64,000 bases of DNA, from positions 1 to 64,000 of the forward strand of contig JAVVWP010000008.1 of the NCBI GenBank assembly GCA_036652055.1. Reading direction: 5' to 3'. Each line of letters opens with the position of its first letter. The first letter of the stretch is position 1. Source of the stretch: Fimenecus sp036652055. GTDB taxonomy: Bacteria > Bacillota > Clostridia > Oscillospirales > Acutalibacteraceae. Below the pieces are notes generated by a model, which saw only the letters and a list, made by a program, of their open reading frames with translations, had not been told where the DNA came from and did no database searches. The translations under genes were made by a program, and so were the position numbers. Positions 8,764 through 17,863 of this stretch are shown here, one piece after another.

Positions 8764-8870
8764 TACAATATTTTAATATTTTTAATTTTTTTTATTTATA
8801 TATGCTTTTATTGCTATGAAAGCTGTATTCTGTCACCAAAAAAATATTTTTAATTTCTAACTTTTTACAG

Positions 8871-8899
8871 TTGACTAAAATCGCTTTTCAAGGTAAAAT
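8871..8899 (+). promoter_or_regulatory. Sigma-A promoter of the DUF1292 gene
   Basis: -35 TTGACT (8871-8876), 17-base spacer, -10 TAAAAT (8894-8899). The predicted leader is about 70 bases. Confidence 0.7.
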
Positions 8900-8977
8900 A
8901 TAGATAAAGAATTAGTTCGATTTTTAGAAAGGAATGACACGAGAATATATTATTCTTTTGCCATTTGGTGACTTGCT

Positions 8978-9277
8978 ATGGATGACAATTATAACCCTGA
9001 CATTGTTAGCGTAATTGATGAAAACGGTGTTGAGCATACTTTTGAAGAACTTGACAGAATAGAAACCGATACCGCAAAATATGTTGCACTTTTACCTATA
9101 TATGATGATGCTCAAGAGGTTATTGATGATGATGGCGAGCTTATTATTTTAAAAGTTTCTGAAGAAAACGGCGAAACTTTTTTAGAGCCTATTGAAGACG
9201 AAAAAGAATTTGACGAAATTGGCAATATGTTTGAAGAAAGACTTTCTGACCTTTTTTCATTTGATGATGAAGAATAA
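8978..9277 (+). CDS. DUF1292 (YrzB-like) family protein
   Basis: A 99-residue, very acidic protein with the DUF1292 pattern: an early DENGVEHTFEELD stretch, a central YVALLPIYDD strand, then ILKVSEENGE-FLEPIEDEKEFDEI. Known members are small conserved Firmicutes proteins of unknown function usually next to alaS/ruvX; here alaS is nearby (14961-17600) but on the other strand and without ruvX, so the classic cluster is broken. GGTGA lies six bases before the ATG. A 6S RNA gene begins directly downstream. Confidence 0.88.
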   Translation: MDDNYNPDIVSVIDENGVEHTFEELDRIETDTAKYVALLPIYDDAQEVIDDDGELIILKVSEENGETFLEPIEDEKEFDEIGNMFEERLSDLFSFDDEE

Positions 9278-9299
9278 TTTTATTATTTAAGTTTAAACT

Positions 9300-9495
9300 A
9301 TGGTTATCCTACCCGATGCGATAAAGTAGCAGTCGATATTAACCCAACACTTTCTAAAAGGGAGCCACACTTCCAAAACCGGGCGCAGACCTCCCGCTTT
9401 ATTGCGGACGAAGGGAGCACAGAAGTTTAGGAGCGGCACCCACCTGCTTTAACATGCAGGTTATTTATTGACTGTTTACGGTCGGGCGGGACTTG
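9300..9495 (+). ncRNA. ssrS: 6S RNA
   Basis: About 196 bases with 6S architecture. A closing stem pairs 9308-9316 with 9482-9490 (one mismatch), a second stem of 9 bp pairs 9330-9338 with 9466-9474, and a large central bubble has a 3'-side hairpin (CCTGC 9443-9447 with GCAGG 9456-9460). An apical arm has ACTTC/GAAGT and CTCCC/GGGAG pairings. The GGCACCCACCTG segment before the 3' hairpin is typical of 6S RNAs. 6S RNA binds the sigma-A RNA polymerase holoenzyme by mimicking an open promoter. Ends are approximate. A weak promoter (TTGATG 9261-9266, TATTTA 9284-9289) lies in the tail of the DUF1292 gene. Confidence 0.82.
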
Positions 9496-9507
9496 TTTTA
9501 AAAAAAC

Positions 9508-9551
9508 GCTTGCAAATTATGGTTTTAAATCATAACTTGCAAGCATTTTTT
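9508..9551 (+). terminator. Intrinsic terminator after 6S RNA
   Basis: Arms GCTTGCAA (9508-9515) and TTGCAAGC (9537-9544), with an inner TTATG/CATAA pairing, are followed by ATTTTTTG. It closes the 6S transcript. Confidence 0.85.
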
Positions 9552-9601
9552 GTTTAATAATAACGAAGTATTTTGCAATAATAAATACGAGGTGATATAA
9601 A

Positions 9602-9775
9602 ATGAAAAAAGGAAATAAAAAGCTTAAAACCGACGAAGAAATTGTAGTCGCAAGTGCTTATATAACACAACCAATAAGCCAAGCTGACAGCAGGCAACCT
9701 GATACCGATGTAGCTATTCCCAATGTTCAAAATGTTAAAAGAAATAAAAAATGGGTTGAAGAAAACGAAAAGTAA
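9602..9775 (+). CDS. DUF3787-family small protein
   Basis: A 57-residue protein: a Lys-rich N-terminus (MKKGNKKLK), a central polar segment and the C-terminal VAIPNVQNVKRNKKWVEENEK pattern, which resembles the V-P-S-x-E-x-V-x-x-A-K-x-W-V-x-E-N-x-K tail of the clostridial DUF3787 family. GAGGTGA is placed seven bases before the ATG. No membrane segment is present. Function unknown. It converges on the asparaginase gene with three bases between the stops and no visible terminator. Confidence 0.7.
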   Translation: MKKGNKKLKTDEEIVVASAYITQPISQADSRQPDTDVAIPNVQNVKRNKKWVEENEK

Positions 9776-9778
9776 TTT

Positions 9779-10798
9779 TTATATTCTTTCAAAATAAAGC
9801 GTTTGTGTAGTTATAATTTCAGGATTATATTTTTGCTGATTATATGCTACTTTTAATCGTGCTAATGCACTTTCAATAGTTAAATTATAAAGCTCGATAG
9901 CACCGCTTTTTTTAATCTGCTCGGAGGTTTCATAAGTTTCGTTAGTTCTTTTTACTGATGCAATATAAAAATCAATATCTTGCTTTTTGCAATTTTCAAT
10001 AAAGTTTGGCAAATTAGCTTCATCGTTAGCACATGAGGCTGTACCTGAATGATAAGCTATTTGAAGAATTGCAGAAGGCTTATTTTTTGAAAAATCATAA
10101 ACCGAATAGTCGATTGATGGGTAACATTTTATTAGAAGTATTTTATTATAAAAATTGACTTCCTTCATAAAAATTGCAGCCTTAGGTTGAGCAAGTTCCA
10201 TCTTAGTTGGTAGCCGTGGTGATTTTGTAAAAACAAATTCCTCATCAATATATTCAGCAAGTGGCAGTTCACCAATTGAAATAAAGTCATTGGTTATAGA
10301 GTCTGCCTCTCTAATTCTTGTTGCTAAATGTATAAATGCTCTGCCATCAGAGTTAATATAGGGAACTACAAATCCCCTACCGCCTTGCTTAAAATATTCA
10401 ATTGCCATATGAAAGTTAAAAAGCCCATTACTTCTTTCATCTGATAAAATTAAATTTGAACAGACAAAAGCAACTGGTGCTGTTATATGCCTTAGTGCAA
10501 TTGCCGCAAGAGATGATGTATAGCTAATTGTATCAGAGCCATGTAGTATGACAATACCGTCATAACCATTCAGGCTCATTTTAATTAACTGATTAAAAAG
10601 GGTATTATAAAAGTCATCTGTGATGTTCTCGGACAAGATATTGTCAATTGACCTAAAGTCAAATTCAATATCGTTTTTGTACTTTTCATTGTACTTTTCC
10701 AAAAGAACCGGAGCAATATTTTTTGCATCTGAAAAAATAATGCCAGAACGAAGTGTGCTACCAATTGTACCGCCAGTTGATAAAACTAATACTTTCAT
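9779..10798 (-). CDS. L-asparaginase family protein (type I-like)
   Basis: A 339-residue protein with both asparaginase signatures: STGGTIGS near residue 7 (nucleophilic Thr) and VILHGSDTISYTSS around residue 85. The usual HGTDT is HGSDT here, and the segment after it (AFVCSNLILSDERSNGLFN) replaces the common VVFTGAQ form, so it is a divergent member that may hydrolyse Asn or a related amide. It has no signal peptide, so it is cytoplasmic. It is the last gene of the alaS-to-asparaginase minus-strand operon, starting two bases after rnmV with GGAGGAG before the ATG. Confidence 0.85.
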   Translation of the reverse strand: MKVLVLSTGGTIGSTLRSGIIFSDAKNIAPVLLEKYNEKYKNDIEFDFRSIDNILSENITDDFYNTLFNQLIKMSLNGYDGIVILHGSDTISYTSSLAAIALRHITAPVAFVCSNLILSDERSNGLFNFHMAIEYFKQGGRGFVVPYINSDGRAFIHLATRIREADSITNDFISIGELPLAEYIDEEFVFTKSPRLPTKMELAQPKAAIFMKEVNFYNKILLIKCYPSIDYSVYDFSKNKPSAILQIAYHSGTASCANDEANLPNFIENCKKQDIDFYIASVKRTNETYETSEQIKKSGAIELYNLTIESALARLKVAYNQQKYNPEIITTQTLYFERI

Positions 10799-10800
10799 AA

Positions 10801-11406
10801 CTACTCCTCCAAAAAGTTTATTTCTTGTTTATAATCTTCATAAGTCATAAATGTATTGATAAGCTTTAGCATATTATTAGCACTTAAATGCTCGGGTAAA
10901 TCCAACTGCTTTAACAGCATTTGGCGTTTTTTAGCACTGTTTTTGCCGCCGCTTAATCCATCTTCAAACAAATCGGTTTTAGTTACAAGCCTTTTTTGTA
11001 AATTTATATCCGTTTCGCTGAAAATCACTCCTGCCTTATTAAGTGCATTGATTATAACCTTTTTATTTACTCCCTCTACTCCTAATTTTCCCTCTTTAGA
11101 CATTTTTGCTTTTCGTTTTTCTTTTCCTAAAATATCAGGAATATATGCGTGTGTTATCGTTTCGTTTGAAACAATTCCGCTTAAAAATGAACGAATGGTA
11201 AATCCAGCACTATCGCTGTCAGTTAAAACTAAAATTCCTTTTTCTTTTGCAAGCCTTCTAATAAGTTTTTGTTTATTCTTATCTTTAAAAATTGCAAACC
11301 CGTCTGTTTCAATAATCAAAGCATCAATAATATTTGAAAGTTTTATTTTATCGTATTTACCTTCTACGATTACTGCTTTTTCAATTTTAATTAAATTATC
11401 ATTCAT
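10801..11406 (-). CDS. rnmV: Ribonuclease M5 (5S rRNA maturation)
   Basis: A 201-residue Toprim nuclease. VEGKYDK near the N-terminus supplies the conserved Glu, and VLTDSDSAGFTIR supplies the Asp-x-Asp metal ligands. The C-terminal part (GLSGGKNSAKKRQMLLKQLDLP) matches the RNase M5 tail. In Bacillus this enzyme makes the final double-strand cuts that mature 5S rRNA. It follows holA by five bases and precedes the asparaginase gene in a tight operon. Confidence 0.92.
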   Translation of the reverse strand: MNDNLIKIEKAVIVEGKYDKIKLSNIIDALIIETDGFAIFKDKNKQKLIRRLAKEKGILVLTDSDSAGFTIRSFLSGIVSNETITHAYIPDILGKEKRKAKMSKEGKLGVEGVNKKVIINALNKAGVIFSETDINLQKRLVTKTDLFEDGLSGGKNSAKKRQMLLKQLDLPEHLSANNMLKLINTFMTYEDYKQEINFLEE

Positions 11407-11411
11407 TTGTT

Positions 11412-12446
11412 TTAGCCTATTCTAACGAGTTCTATAATTAGTTTTTCTATTATTGTTTTTTCTTCAATAACTCTTGTTTTTATCTGTTTATCAGCCTTAT
11501 TCAGTTCATCTAAACTTTTTCTAAGCTGCTGGATAGTTAAATTTTTAGCATCTCTTGAGGCATTTCTCAATCTAAATTCAATATTCTTATAATTGAAAAA
11601 ATTTGTACAATAATCTAATTTTTCGCCAGCTGCTAAAGAAAGTTTTACCCTGTACATATCAACATATGCACTAATTAATGCTCCTAATATAAGCTCTGGC
11701 TTTTCCTTTTGCGATAATAGCATATTAAGGATTGAAAAAGCTTTAGAAATATTGCCTGCTACTATCATTTTTGAAAGGTCAAAAACGGTAGCTTCTAAAG
11801 ATTTTGTGCATACAATATCGATGTCAGATTTAGTAATATGTCCTTCGCTTTTATAGTTACAAAGCTTATCAATCTCGCTCTGTAATATATTGAGGTCATC
11901 ACCAACCATATCAATCAGATAAAAAGCGGCAACTTTATCAATTTCACATTTTCTTTTTGTTGCACCTGAAATAAGAACTTTAGAAAGTGAATTTTTATCT
12001 AACTTATCAAAGCATATCGAGGCACCATATTTATTAAAAAGCTCAACTAAGCCTCTCCACTTTGCATTTTTTTTAAGATTTATTTCGGCACTCCCCTGCC
12101 AAAAAATCATTATTGTTGTTTCTGGAATATCTTTTATAAAACATTCAAAATCTTCTTTTTCAGTTGGAGTAAGCGTATCAAGAGGAAAGTCGTTAACAAG
12201 AACACATAAATAATCAGAAAATGTCGGCAATGTTTCGCCCGTTGACAAAATCTCATCTATTGTTGTAGTGTCACCTTGAAGCTTTTTTAAATTAAAGCCT
12301 TCCATTCCCTGATTTACACATTTTTGAGCCAACAAATTACTATAATACTGTTTTAAATATGCTTCCTCACCATATATAAGATAAGCATTTTTAAAATTTT
12401 TCGAGGTTATACTTTTTTTTAATTCTCGCTCATCCATTGCGGGCAT
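11412..12446 (-). CDS. holA: DNA polymerase III subunit delta
   Basis: A clamp-loader delta subunit of 344 residues: an N-terminal AAA+-like fold without a functional P-loop (AYLIYGEEAYLKQYY is the typical opening), the central DKLDKNSLSK region and the C-terminal collar helices (ELILGALISAYVDMYRVKL). It opens the sliding clamp during loading. I chose the ATG at 12446, which overlaps the comEC stop as TAATG, with GGAGGAC inside the comEC tail as ribosome binding site; an in-frame ATG five codons upstream lacks one. The comEC-holA order is common in Firmicutes. Confidence 0.92.
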   Translation of the reverse strand: MPAMDERELKKSITSKNFKNAYLIYGEEAYLKQYYSNLLAQKCVNQGMEGFNLKKLQGDTTTIDEILSTGETLPTFSDYLCVLVNDFPLDTLTPTEKEDFECFIKDIPETTIMIFWQGSAEINLKKNAKWRGLVELFNKYGASICFDKLDKNSLSKVLISGATKRKCEIDKVAAFYLIDMVGDDLNILQSEIDKLCNYKSEGHITKSDIDIVCTKSLEATVFDLSKMIVAGNISKAFSILNMLLSQKEKPELILGALISAYVDMYRVKLSLAAGEKLDYCTNFFNYKNIEFRLRNASRDAKNLTIQQLRKSLDELNKADKQIKTRVIEEKTIIEKLIIELVRIG

Positions 12447-14611
12447 TAGCTCGTCCTCCAAAAATTCATAGATCCATTTTTACCTACTATAAATGAAATA
12501 CTTCCATTATCTTTAGTTGTATAAATTGGATTTGTTAATTTCTTTTGCAATATTTCATTATCATCACTGCATGATATTATATTCATATTAAAATTATTTA
12601 TATTTATGCCATCTGGTATTTTTTGATTTCCGATAAAGAGGTTTCCTTTTGCACCATTTAATGCCTGCTTGTCATTAAACGCTATCAAAGAATAAAATTC
12701 GTTGAAATATATTTGAAGGTAGTTTTTGTCAAGAGCAATTGTTAAATTTTTATCAATGTGAAAAACATCTTTATCAATGCTTTTCACATTGCTTGAGACA
12801 AATAGTGATTTTTGATTTTCATCAGTAAAATAAACGCTTTTTACATTATAGCTATCTATTAAAAAATTAGCATCTTTAATAGCTTTTTTATCTGTTACAA
12901 TTAAATAGTCAATGGAAATACTACCATACTTTGACATTATATCACAAATTGAAGAAGTTGCATAGTAGTCACCTTCACCTAAAATTATAAAAAGTTGATT
13001 TTTATATTTTATAGCAGTAGAAATTCCATTACCGACATCAAGTGCAGATAGCTGCAAATTATTTGTATTGTAAGCAAAAGCGCCTATATTAACAGCTAAA
13101 AAAGTAACTGTAAGCGAAATTGAAATAGTTTTTAAAAAAGTTTTGTTTTTTATTTTAAAAATAATTATTAAAGCAATAATCAATGCAATCATTGCTAAAA
13201 ATATTTTTGAATAGTTAGAATTAACGGTCATTAAAGGTGTCTTTATATTTAAAGATAATTCTGAAATCTTCAAGAGAAAAGATGCTATAAATCCAGAAAA
13301 CATAATAAGTGGATTTCCTATAAAGTTTAATCCTAAGCTTAAAAGTACAATTGCTATTCCGCAGCTTGTCATACAAATCGCTGAAATTCCCACAGCAATT
13401 AAATTAGCAAAAATCATAATTAATGAAATGTTATTAAATACCATTACAAATATAGGGAATGTTATGATTATAACTGAAACGCTTATGGAAATAGATGATA
13501 TAAAAAAGTTTGAAACTTTATTTATTAGCCTTATTTTTATTTTTGGTAGCTTATTTATTATAGCAGTTTTTATTTTACCAGAAAAGCAAATAATACCAAC
13601 TGTTGAAAACACTGACAACCACAAACTAACAGATACTGCTGAATAAGGATTGTTAATAAACAGTAATATTAATGCTCCGCCAATAGAATTTAAAGAATCA
13701 GCCTCACGATAAAGCATATTTCCTATGTATAAAAGAGTCAGCATAACGCCTGCTCTAACCGCCGGTGGATTTGCTCCTGTTAAACAAACAAAAAACACTA
13801 TAAATATGATTGAAAGAATTGATGCCCATTTTTCGCTAATTAGTTTTTTTAAAGCAATATATACCATCGCACAAAAGGTTGTTATGTGCAAACCCGAAAC
13901 AACAAATAAATGTGAAATCCCAGCTGCCATAAAACCATTTGATGTCTTTTTAGAAAGTTCAGATTTATCGCCCAAAACCATAGCGGTTAAAAGCGCTCCC
14001 TTTTCATTGGGAAGGATATTCATAATTTCACTTTTAAGTCCTGATTTTGTATTTAAAATAAAACTATGCAAGGATTTATTTTGATTGTTTATTATCTCAT
14101 AAGATTTTGATATATAACCACTTAAATAGAGCTTTTCTGATTTATAATAGTTTTCAATATTTGATTTTCCCTCACCGAGAATGCTCGTTTTTACTGTTGC
14201 TTTTATTTCATCATTTGGATTTATCAATAGTTTTTCAAAAGATGAAAGCCTTAAATAAAAATCGACATTTTCTTTGTTTACAGCGGTTACATTAACTGTA
14301 TAATAAGTATTTCCATTTTTTTCATAAGGCATATCTATTAAATGTGCTTCTATTTCAATTTCTTTATCTGCATATTCTAAAATATTTTGCCTATTACCTC
14401 CAGCTAATAAAAGTAATGTTGCTGAAATTAAAACAGCCAATGCTGCAAGAGCCATCGTTCCATTTTCTCTTGTCTTTTTTATAAGAATAAAAGCACATAA
14501 AGCGATAAACGCCGCACCAGTTGCAACGCCTATCACCATAGTGTTTTGTGAGCTTAATACAAAGAGTGTAATAAGCATAGTAAATCCACAAATTGCAAGT
14601 GGCCTTAGCAT
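12446..14611 (-). CDS. comEC: ComEC/Rec2-family DNA uptake channel with degenerate nuclease domain
   Basis: A 721-residue membrane protein: two N-terminal helices, a soluble OB-like region (residues ~70-175), the multi-helix Competence domain (~200-480, with GISHLFVVSGLHIT, the family hallmark) and a C-terminal metallo-beta-lactamase-like domain (~500-715). In family members the last domain has LDVGQGDA and an H-x-H-x-D-H metal site thought to degrade the non-transforming strand. Here the start survives as LDVGNGIST, but the metal site is replaced by LIVTDKKAIKDANF, with no His cluster. The channel may be intact while the nuclease is dead. The gene starts two bases after the HIT stop. Confidence 0.9.
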   Translation of the reverse strand: MLRPLAICGFTMLITLFVLSSQNTMVIGVATGAAFIALCAFILIKKTRENGTMALAALAVLISATLLLLAGGNRQNILEYADKEIEIEAHLIDMPYEKNGNTYYTVNVTAVNKENVDFYLRLSSFEKLLINPNDEIKATVKTSILGEGKSNIENYYKSEKLYLSGYISKSYEIINNQNKSLHSFILNTKSGLKSEIMNILPNEKGALLTAMVLGDKSELSKKTSNGFMAAGISHLFVVSGLHITTFCAMVYIALKKLISEKWASILSIIFIVFFVCLTGANPPAVRAGVMLTLLYIGNMLYREADSLNSIGGALILLFINNPYSAVSVSLWLSVFSTVGIICFSGKIKTAIINKLPKIKIRLINKVSNFFISSISISVSVIIITFPIFVMVFNNISLIMIFANLIAVGISAICMTSCGIAIVLLSLGLNFIGNPLIMFSGFIASFLLKISELSLNIKTPLMTVNSNYSKIFLAMIALIIALIIIFKIKNKTFLKTISISLTVTFLAVNIGAFAYNTNNLQLSALDVGNGISTAIKYKNQLFIILGEGDYYATSSICDIMSKYGSISIDYLIVTDKKAIKDANFLIDSYNVKSVYFTDENQKSLFVSSNVKSIDKDVFHIDKNLTIALDKNYLQIYFNEFYSLIAFNDKQALNGAKGNLFIGNQKIPDGININNFNMNIISCSDDNEILQKKLTNPIYTTKDNGSISFIVGKNGSMNFWRTS

Positions 14612-14613
14612 AA

Positions 14614-14949
14614 TTAAACTAATCTTTCGCCTAAATTTTTACCACTTAGAATATGAAAATGAAGATGCATAACCGTTTGACCTGCACTCTTTCCACAATT
14701 ATTAATAATTCGGTAGCCTTCAAGACCTAATTCATCAGCAAGCTTTGCAATCACTTCAAAAATATGAGCAATTACGATTGAGTTTGACTCATTAATTTCC
14801 TTTGCACAACAAATATGTTGCTTTGATATAACTAAAAAATGAGTTTCAGCCTGTGGATTAATATCATAAAAAGCATAAACATAGTCATCTTCATACAGCT
14901 TTTTTGAAGGTATTTCGCCATTGATAATTTTACAGAAAATACAATCCAT
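14614..14949 (-). CDS. HIT-family nucleotide hydrolase (HinT-like)
   Basis: A 111-residue histidine triad protein: CIFCKIINGEIPS near the N-terminus (typical Zn-type HinT opening), DINPQAETHFLVISK, and the catalytic triad HLHFHIL near the C-terminus. It probably hydrolyses purine phosphoramidates or aminoacyl-adenylates, which fits its position directly after alaS; that link is inferred. I use the ATG at 14949, nine bases after GTGAGG; a GTG at 14964 overlaps the alaS stop but sits inside that ribosome binding site. Confidence 0.92.
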   Translation of the reverse strand: MDCIFCKIINGEIPSKKLYEDDYVYAFYDINPQAETHFLVISKQHICCAKEINESNSIVIAHIFEVIAKLADELGLEGYRIINNCGKSAGQTVMHLHFHILSGKNLGERLV

Positions 14950-14960
14950 ATCTATATGCC

Positions 14961-17600
14961 TCACTTTAAAAAAGTTTTTAAGATGTTATCTGCTGCGAAC
15001 AAAGCGTCATCAATTTTATCAAAATCTTTGCCGCCTGCCATTGCTAAATCTGGTTTTCCACCGCCAGAGCCTCCTGCAATTTTTGCAATTTCTCTAACCA
15101 TATTTCCTGCATGAACGCCACGCTTTATAGCATCAGTATTAGCAGCACACGCAAAAGAAATAGTTTTCTTTTCTTTATTTATGCCTGCAATGACCGCTAC
15201 CACATTTTCACCATAAGATTTTGCTTTTTCACAATATGCCTTGACATTTTCTGAACTTTCTTCCCCGACAAAAGCAACAATCAATCTTAACCCATCAACA
15301 TCAATTGCACTTTCAACAAGCTTAGAAGTTTTATATCCAGCAACTTCTGATTTTAACGCTTCAATGTCTTTTTCTTTTGATTTAAGGTCAGCCATAATAG
15401 AAGCTGCCTTTAAAGGAAGCTCAGCAATATTAGAAGCCTTAACATTTTCAGCGGTTTTATAGATTGTTTCTAAGTTGTTATTTATGAATTTTATGACATT
15501 TTCACCAGTAACTGCTTCAATTCGCCTAACTCCAGAAGCAACAGAAGCTTCTGAAATTATTTTAAATAGTCCAATGTTACCAGTATTTTTAACATGAGTA
15601 CCACCACAAAGTTCAGTTGAAAAATCTCCTGCTTTTACCACTCTAACTACCTTGCCATACTTTTCACCAAAAAGAGCCATAGCTCCTTGCTTTTTAGCTT
15701 CATCTATCGACATTTCTGTTGTAGTGACAGCAAGTGCTTGCATAATAACATTGTTTATTTTATCTTCAACTGTTTTTAATTCATCATTAGTTAGAGCTGA
15801 AAAATGCGTAAAATCGAAACGAACAGCACTGCTATTAACGAGTTGACCTGCTTGTTCAATATGATTTCCTAATGTACTTCTAAGTGCGGCTTGCAAAAGA
15901 TGTGCCGCTGTATGATTTCTCATAGTAGAAAGTCGGCTGCTCTCATCTATTTCAGCAGAAACGCTGTTTGAAACAGAAATCGTTTCACCATCTGAGATAA
16001 TACCATTATGAAGAATAACACCATCATGGGTTTTGGTTGTATTTTCGACTTCAAACACAAAGCCATCGCCTATTATTAAGCCAACATCGCCAACCTGCCC
16101 ACCACTTTGTGCATAAAATGGAGTTTTATCTAAAACTAAAGTTATACTGTCATCAGATGATGCAGTTTCTGTGATTTTTCCATTTACAATAACTGCTTCG
16201 ATTTTTGAATTAGTTTTAAAAGTATCGTATCCTAAGAACTCTGTCTTTTTCATTCCAACAGTAGCATTCTCAGAGCCTTTCCAAGCCTCTGCGCCAGCCT
16301 TTGCTTGAGCATCTTTAGCTGTTTGCCTTTGCTTTAATACAAGCTTATTAAAACCGTCCTCATCAACAGTCATTCCTTTTTCTTCAAGGAGTTCTTTTGT
16401 AAGGTCAATCGGAAATCCATATGTGTCTGAAAGCTTAAAAGCATCTTCTGCTCCAAGCTCTTTAAAATCTGCTTTATCAAGCATTTGTTCAAGCATTAAA
16501 AGCCCTGTATCAATTGTTATTGCAAAGTTTTCCTCTTCTGATTTGATAACATTAATAATGAAATCATGCTTTTCAACAAGGTTTGGATATGCTTTTGCGT
16601 TTTCTTTTATAACCGTTTCAGCCACATCATACAAGAAAAGATTATTTATTCCAAGTAATCTGCCATGTCTTGCTGCACGCCTTAAAAGTCGTCTTAAAAC
16701 ATAACCTCTACCGCTGTTTGACGGCATAACGCCATCACCAATCATCATTGTGGTGCTTCTAATATGGTCAGTAATAACTCTGAGTGAAACATCTGTTTTT
16801 TCATTATTGTGATATTCAACATTTGCAATTTTCATAATATGCTTCATAATGCTTTGGAAGGTGTCTACCTCAAAAATATTGTCAACTCCCTGAGTAATAC
16901 AAGCAAGCCTTTCAAGCCCCATACCAGTATCGATATTTGGGTGTTCAAGTCGAGTATAATTATTGTTGCCATCATTTTCAAATTGTGTAAATACTAAATT
17001 CCAAAATTCTACATAGCGGTCACATTCACAGCCAACCTTGCAGTCAGGCTTACCACATCCATATTTTTCACCACGGTCATAGTGAAGTTCAGAGCAAGGA
17101 CCACAAGGACCTGCCCCATGCTCCCAAAAGTTGTCCTCTTTGCCAAAGCGAATCATATGTGATGGTTCAACACCTATATCATTAACCCACATATTATAAG
17201 CTTCGTCATCTTCTTCGTAAACAGTAATATAAATCTTATCTGCGTCCATTTTTATGATTTTTGTACAAAATTCCCACGCCCAAGCAGTAGCATCTTTTTT
17301 AAAATAATCACCAAATGAAAAGTTGCCAAGCATCTCAAAATATGTGCCATGGCGTGCTGTTTTACCAACTCTTTCAATATCAGGTGTTCTTATACATTTT
17401 TGACAAGTGGTTACTCTTTTTTTAGGCGGAGTAAGCTCACCTGTGAAATATTTTTTCATAGGTGCCATACCTGAATTTATAAGTAAAAGGCTTTTATCAT
17501 TTTGTGGGATAAGTGAAAAACTTTGAAGCCTTAAATGACCTTTACTTTCAAAAAAACTTAAATATTTTTCTCTTAGTTCATTGAGACCTGTCCATTCCAT
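14961..17600 (-). CDS. alaS: Alanine--tRNA ligase
   Basis: A full-length AlaRS of 879 residues. It begins LREKYLSFFESKGH and has the class II motifs (TYFEMLGNFSFGDYF; GMGLERL), and the editing domain with zinc ligands HTAAHLL and CGGTHV. A coiled segment and a C-terminal DHHA1 domain ending GGSGGGKPDLAMAGG complete it. It charges tRNA-Ala and clears Ser/Gly mischarging. Start ATG at 17600 with AGAAAGGAATGG upstream; an in-frame codon at 17624 lacks a site. It leads a six-gene minus-strand operon (alaS, HIT, comEC, holA, rnmV, asparaginase). The ~110-base leader has a hairpin but no T-box motif. Confidence 0.97.
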   Translation of the reverse strand: MEWTGLNELREKYLSFFESKGHLRLQSFSLIPQNDKSLLLINSGMAPMKKYFTGELTPPKKRVTTCQKCIRTPDIERVGKTARHGTYFEMLGNFSFGDYFKKDATAWAWEFCTKIIKMDADKIYITVYEEDDEAYNMWVNDIGVEPSHMIRFGKEDNFWEHGAGPCGPCSELHYDRGEKYGCGKPDCKVGCECDRYVEFWNLVFTQFENDGNNNYTRLEHPNIDTGMGLERLACITQGVDNIFEVDTFQSIMKHIMKIANVEYHNNEKTDVSLRVITDHIRSTTMMIGDGVMPSNSGRGYVLRRLLRRAARHGRLLGINNLFLYDVAETVIKENAKAYPNLVEKHDFIINVIKSEEENFAITIDTGLLMLEQMLDKADFKELGAEDAFKLSDTYGFPIDLTKELLEEKGMTVDEDGFNKLVLKQRQTAKDAQAKAGAEAWKGSENATVGMKKTEFLGYDTFKTNSKIEAVIVNGKITETASSDDSITLVLDKTPFYAQSGGQVGDVGLIIGDGFVFEVENTTKTHDGVILHNGIISDGETISVSNSVSAEIDESSRLSTMRNHTAAHLLQAALRSTLGNHIEQAGQLVNSSAVRFDFTHFSALTNDELKTVEDKINNVIMQALAVTTTEMSIDEAKKQGAMALFGEKYGKVVRVVKAGDFSTELCGGTHVKNTGNIGLFKIISEASVASGVRRIEAVTGENVIKFINNNLETIYKTAENVKASNIAELPLKAASIMADLKSKEKDIEALKSEVAGYKTSKLVESAIDVDGLRLIVAFVGEESSENVKAYCEKAKSYGENVVAVIAGINKEKKTISFACAANTDAIKRGVHAGNMVREIAKIAGGSGGGKPDLAMAGGKDFDKIDDALFAADNILKTFLK

Positions 17601-17720
17601 TTTATAACCATTCCTTTCTGGCAAAAAGCCAAGCTCAAATAAATTCTATTTATACTCAAGCTTATATATCTTTTGAAAATAAAAAGTGAAAATTACAACA
17701 CTTTCCAAATTAATAACAAA

Positions 17721-17749
17721 ATTATACCTTTATAAAATTATATTGTCAA
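17721..17749 (-). promoter_or_regulatory. Consensus sigma-A promoter of the alaS operon
   Basis: Minus strand: -35 TTGACA (17744-17749), 17-base spacer, -10 TATAAT (17721-17726), both perfect. The leader to the alaS ATG is about 114 bases and can fold an AAGCT/AGCTT hairpin with an inner ATAAAT/ATTTAT pairing. Confidence 0.88.
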
Positions 17750-17770
17750 CCAACTTTATTAACAAAAGTC

Positions 17771-17799
17771 TTGTTTTATTTGCAAAATTCCACTATAAT
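17771..17799 (+). promoter_or_regulatory. Candidate promoter of the sensor kinase operon
   Basis: -35 TTGTTT (17771-17776), 17-base spacer, -10 TATAAT (17794-17799). A second TATAAT around 17829-17834 has TTGTGA (17808-17813) at only about 15 bases; either may be used. Confidence 0.5.
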
Positions 17800-17863
17800 T
17801 GATTATATTGTGATTATTTTTTAAAGTATATAATATCTATGGCTATAAAAAGGGGGGCAATCT

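Noticed and set aside
8934..9014. A 26-codon hydrophobic frame overlapping the DUF1292 start, a possible regulatory upstream ORF.
   Set aside because: The AGAAAGGA site directly abuts the ATG, leaving no spacing for initiation, and the frame can arise by chance at this length.
10856..11425. A 189-codon plus-strand open frame opposite rnmV; similar long antisense frames lie opposite kdpA and trpY.
   Set aside because: Low-complexity Ser/Phe/Leu-rich translations without ribosome binding sites, lying opposite well-supported genes; they are shadows of codon bias.
17601..17720. A T-box leader for alaS.
   Set aside because: No GGGTGGNACCGC-like core or specifier loop is present in the 114-base leader.
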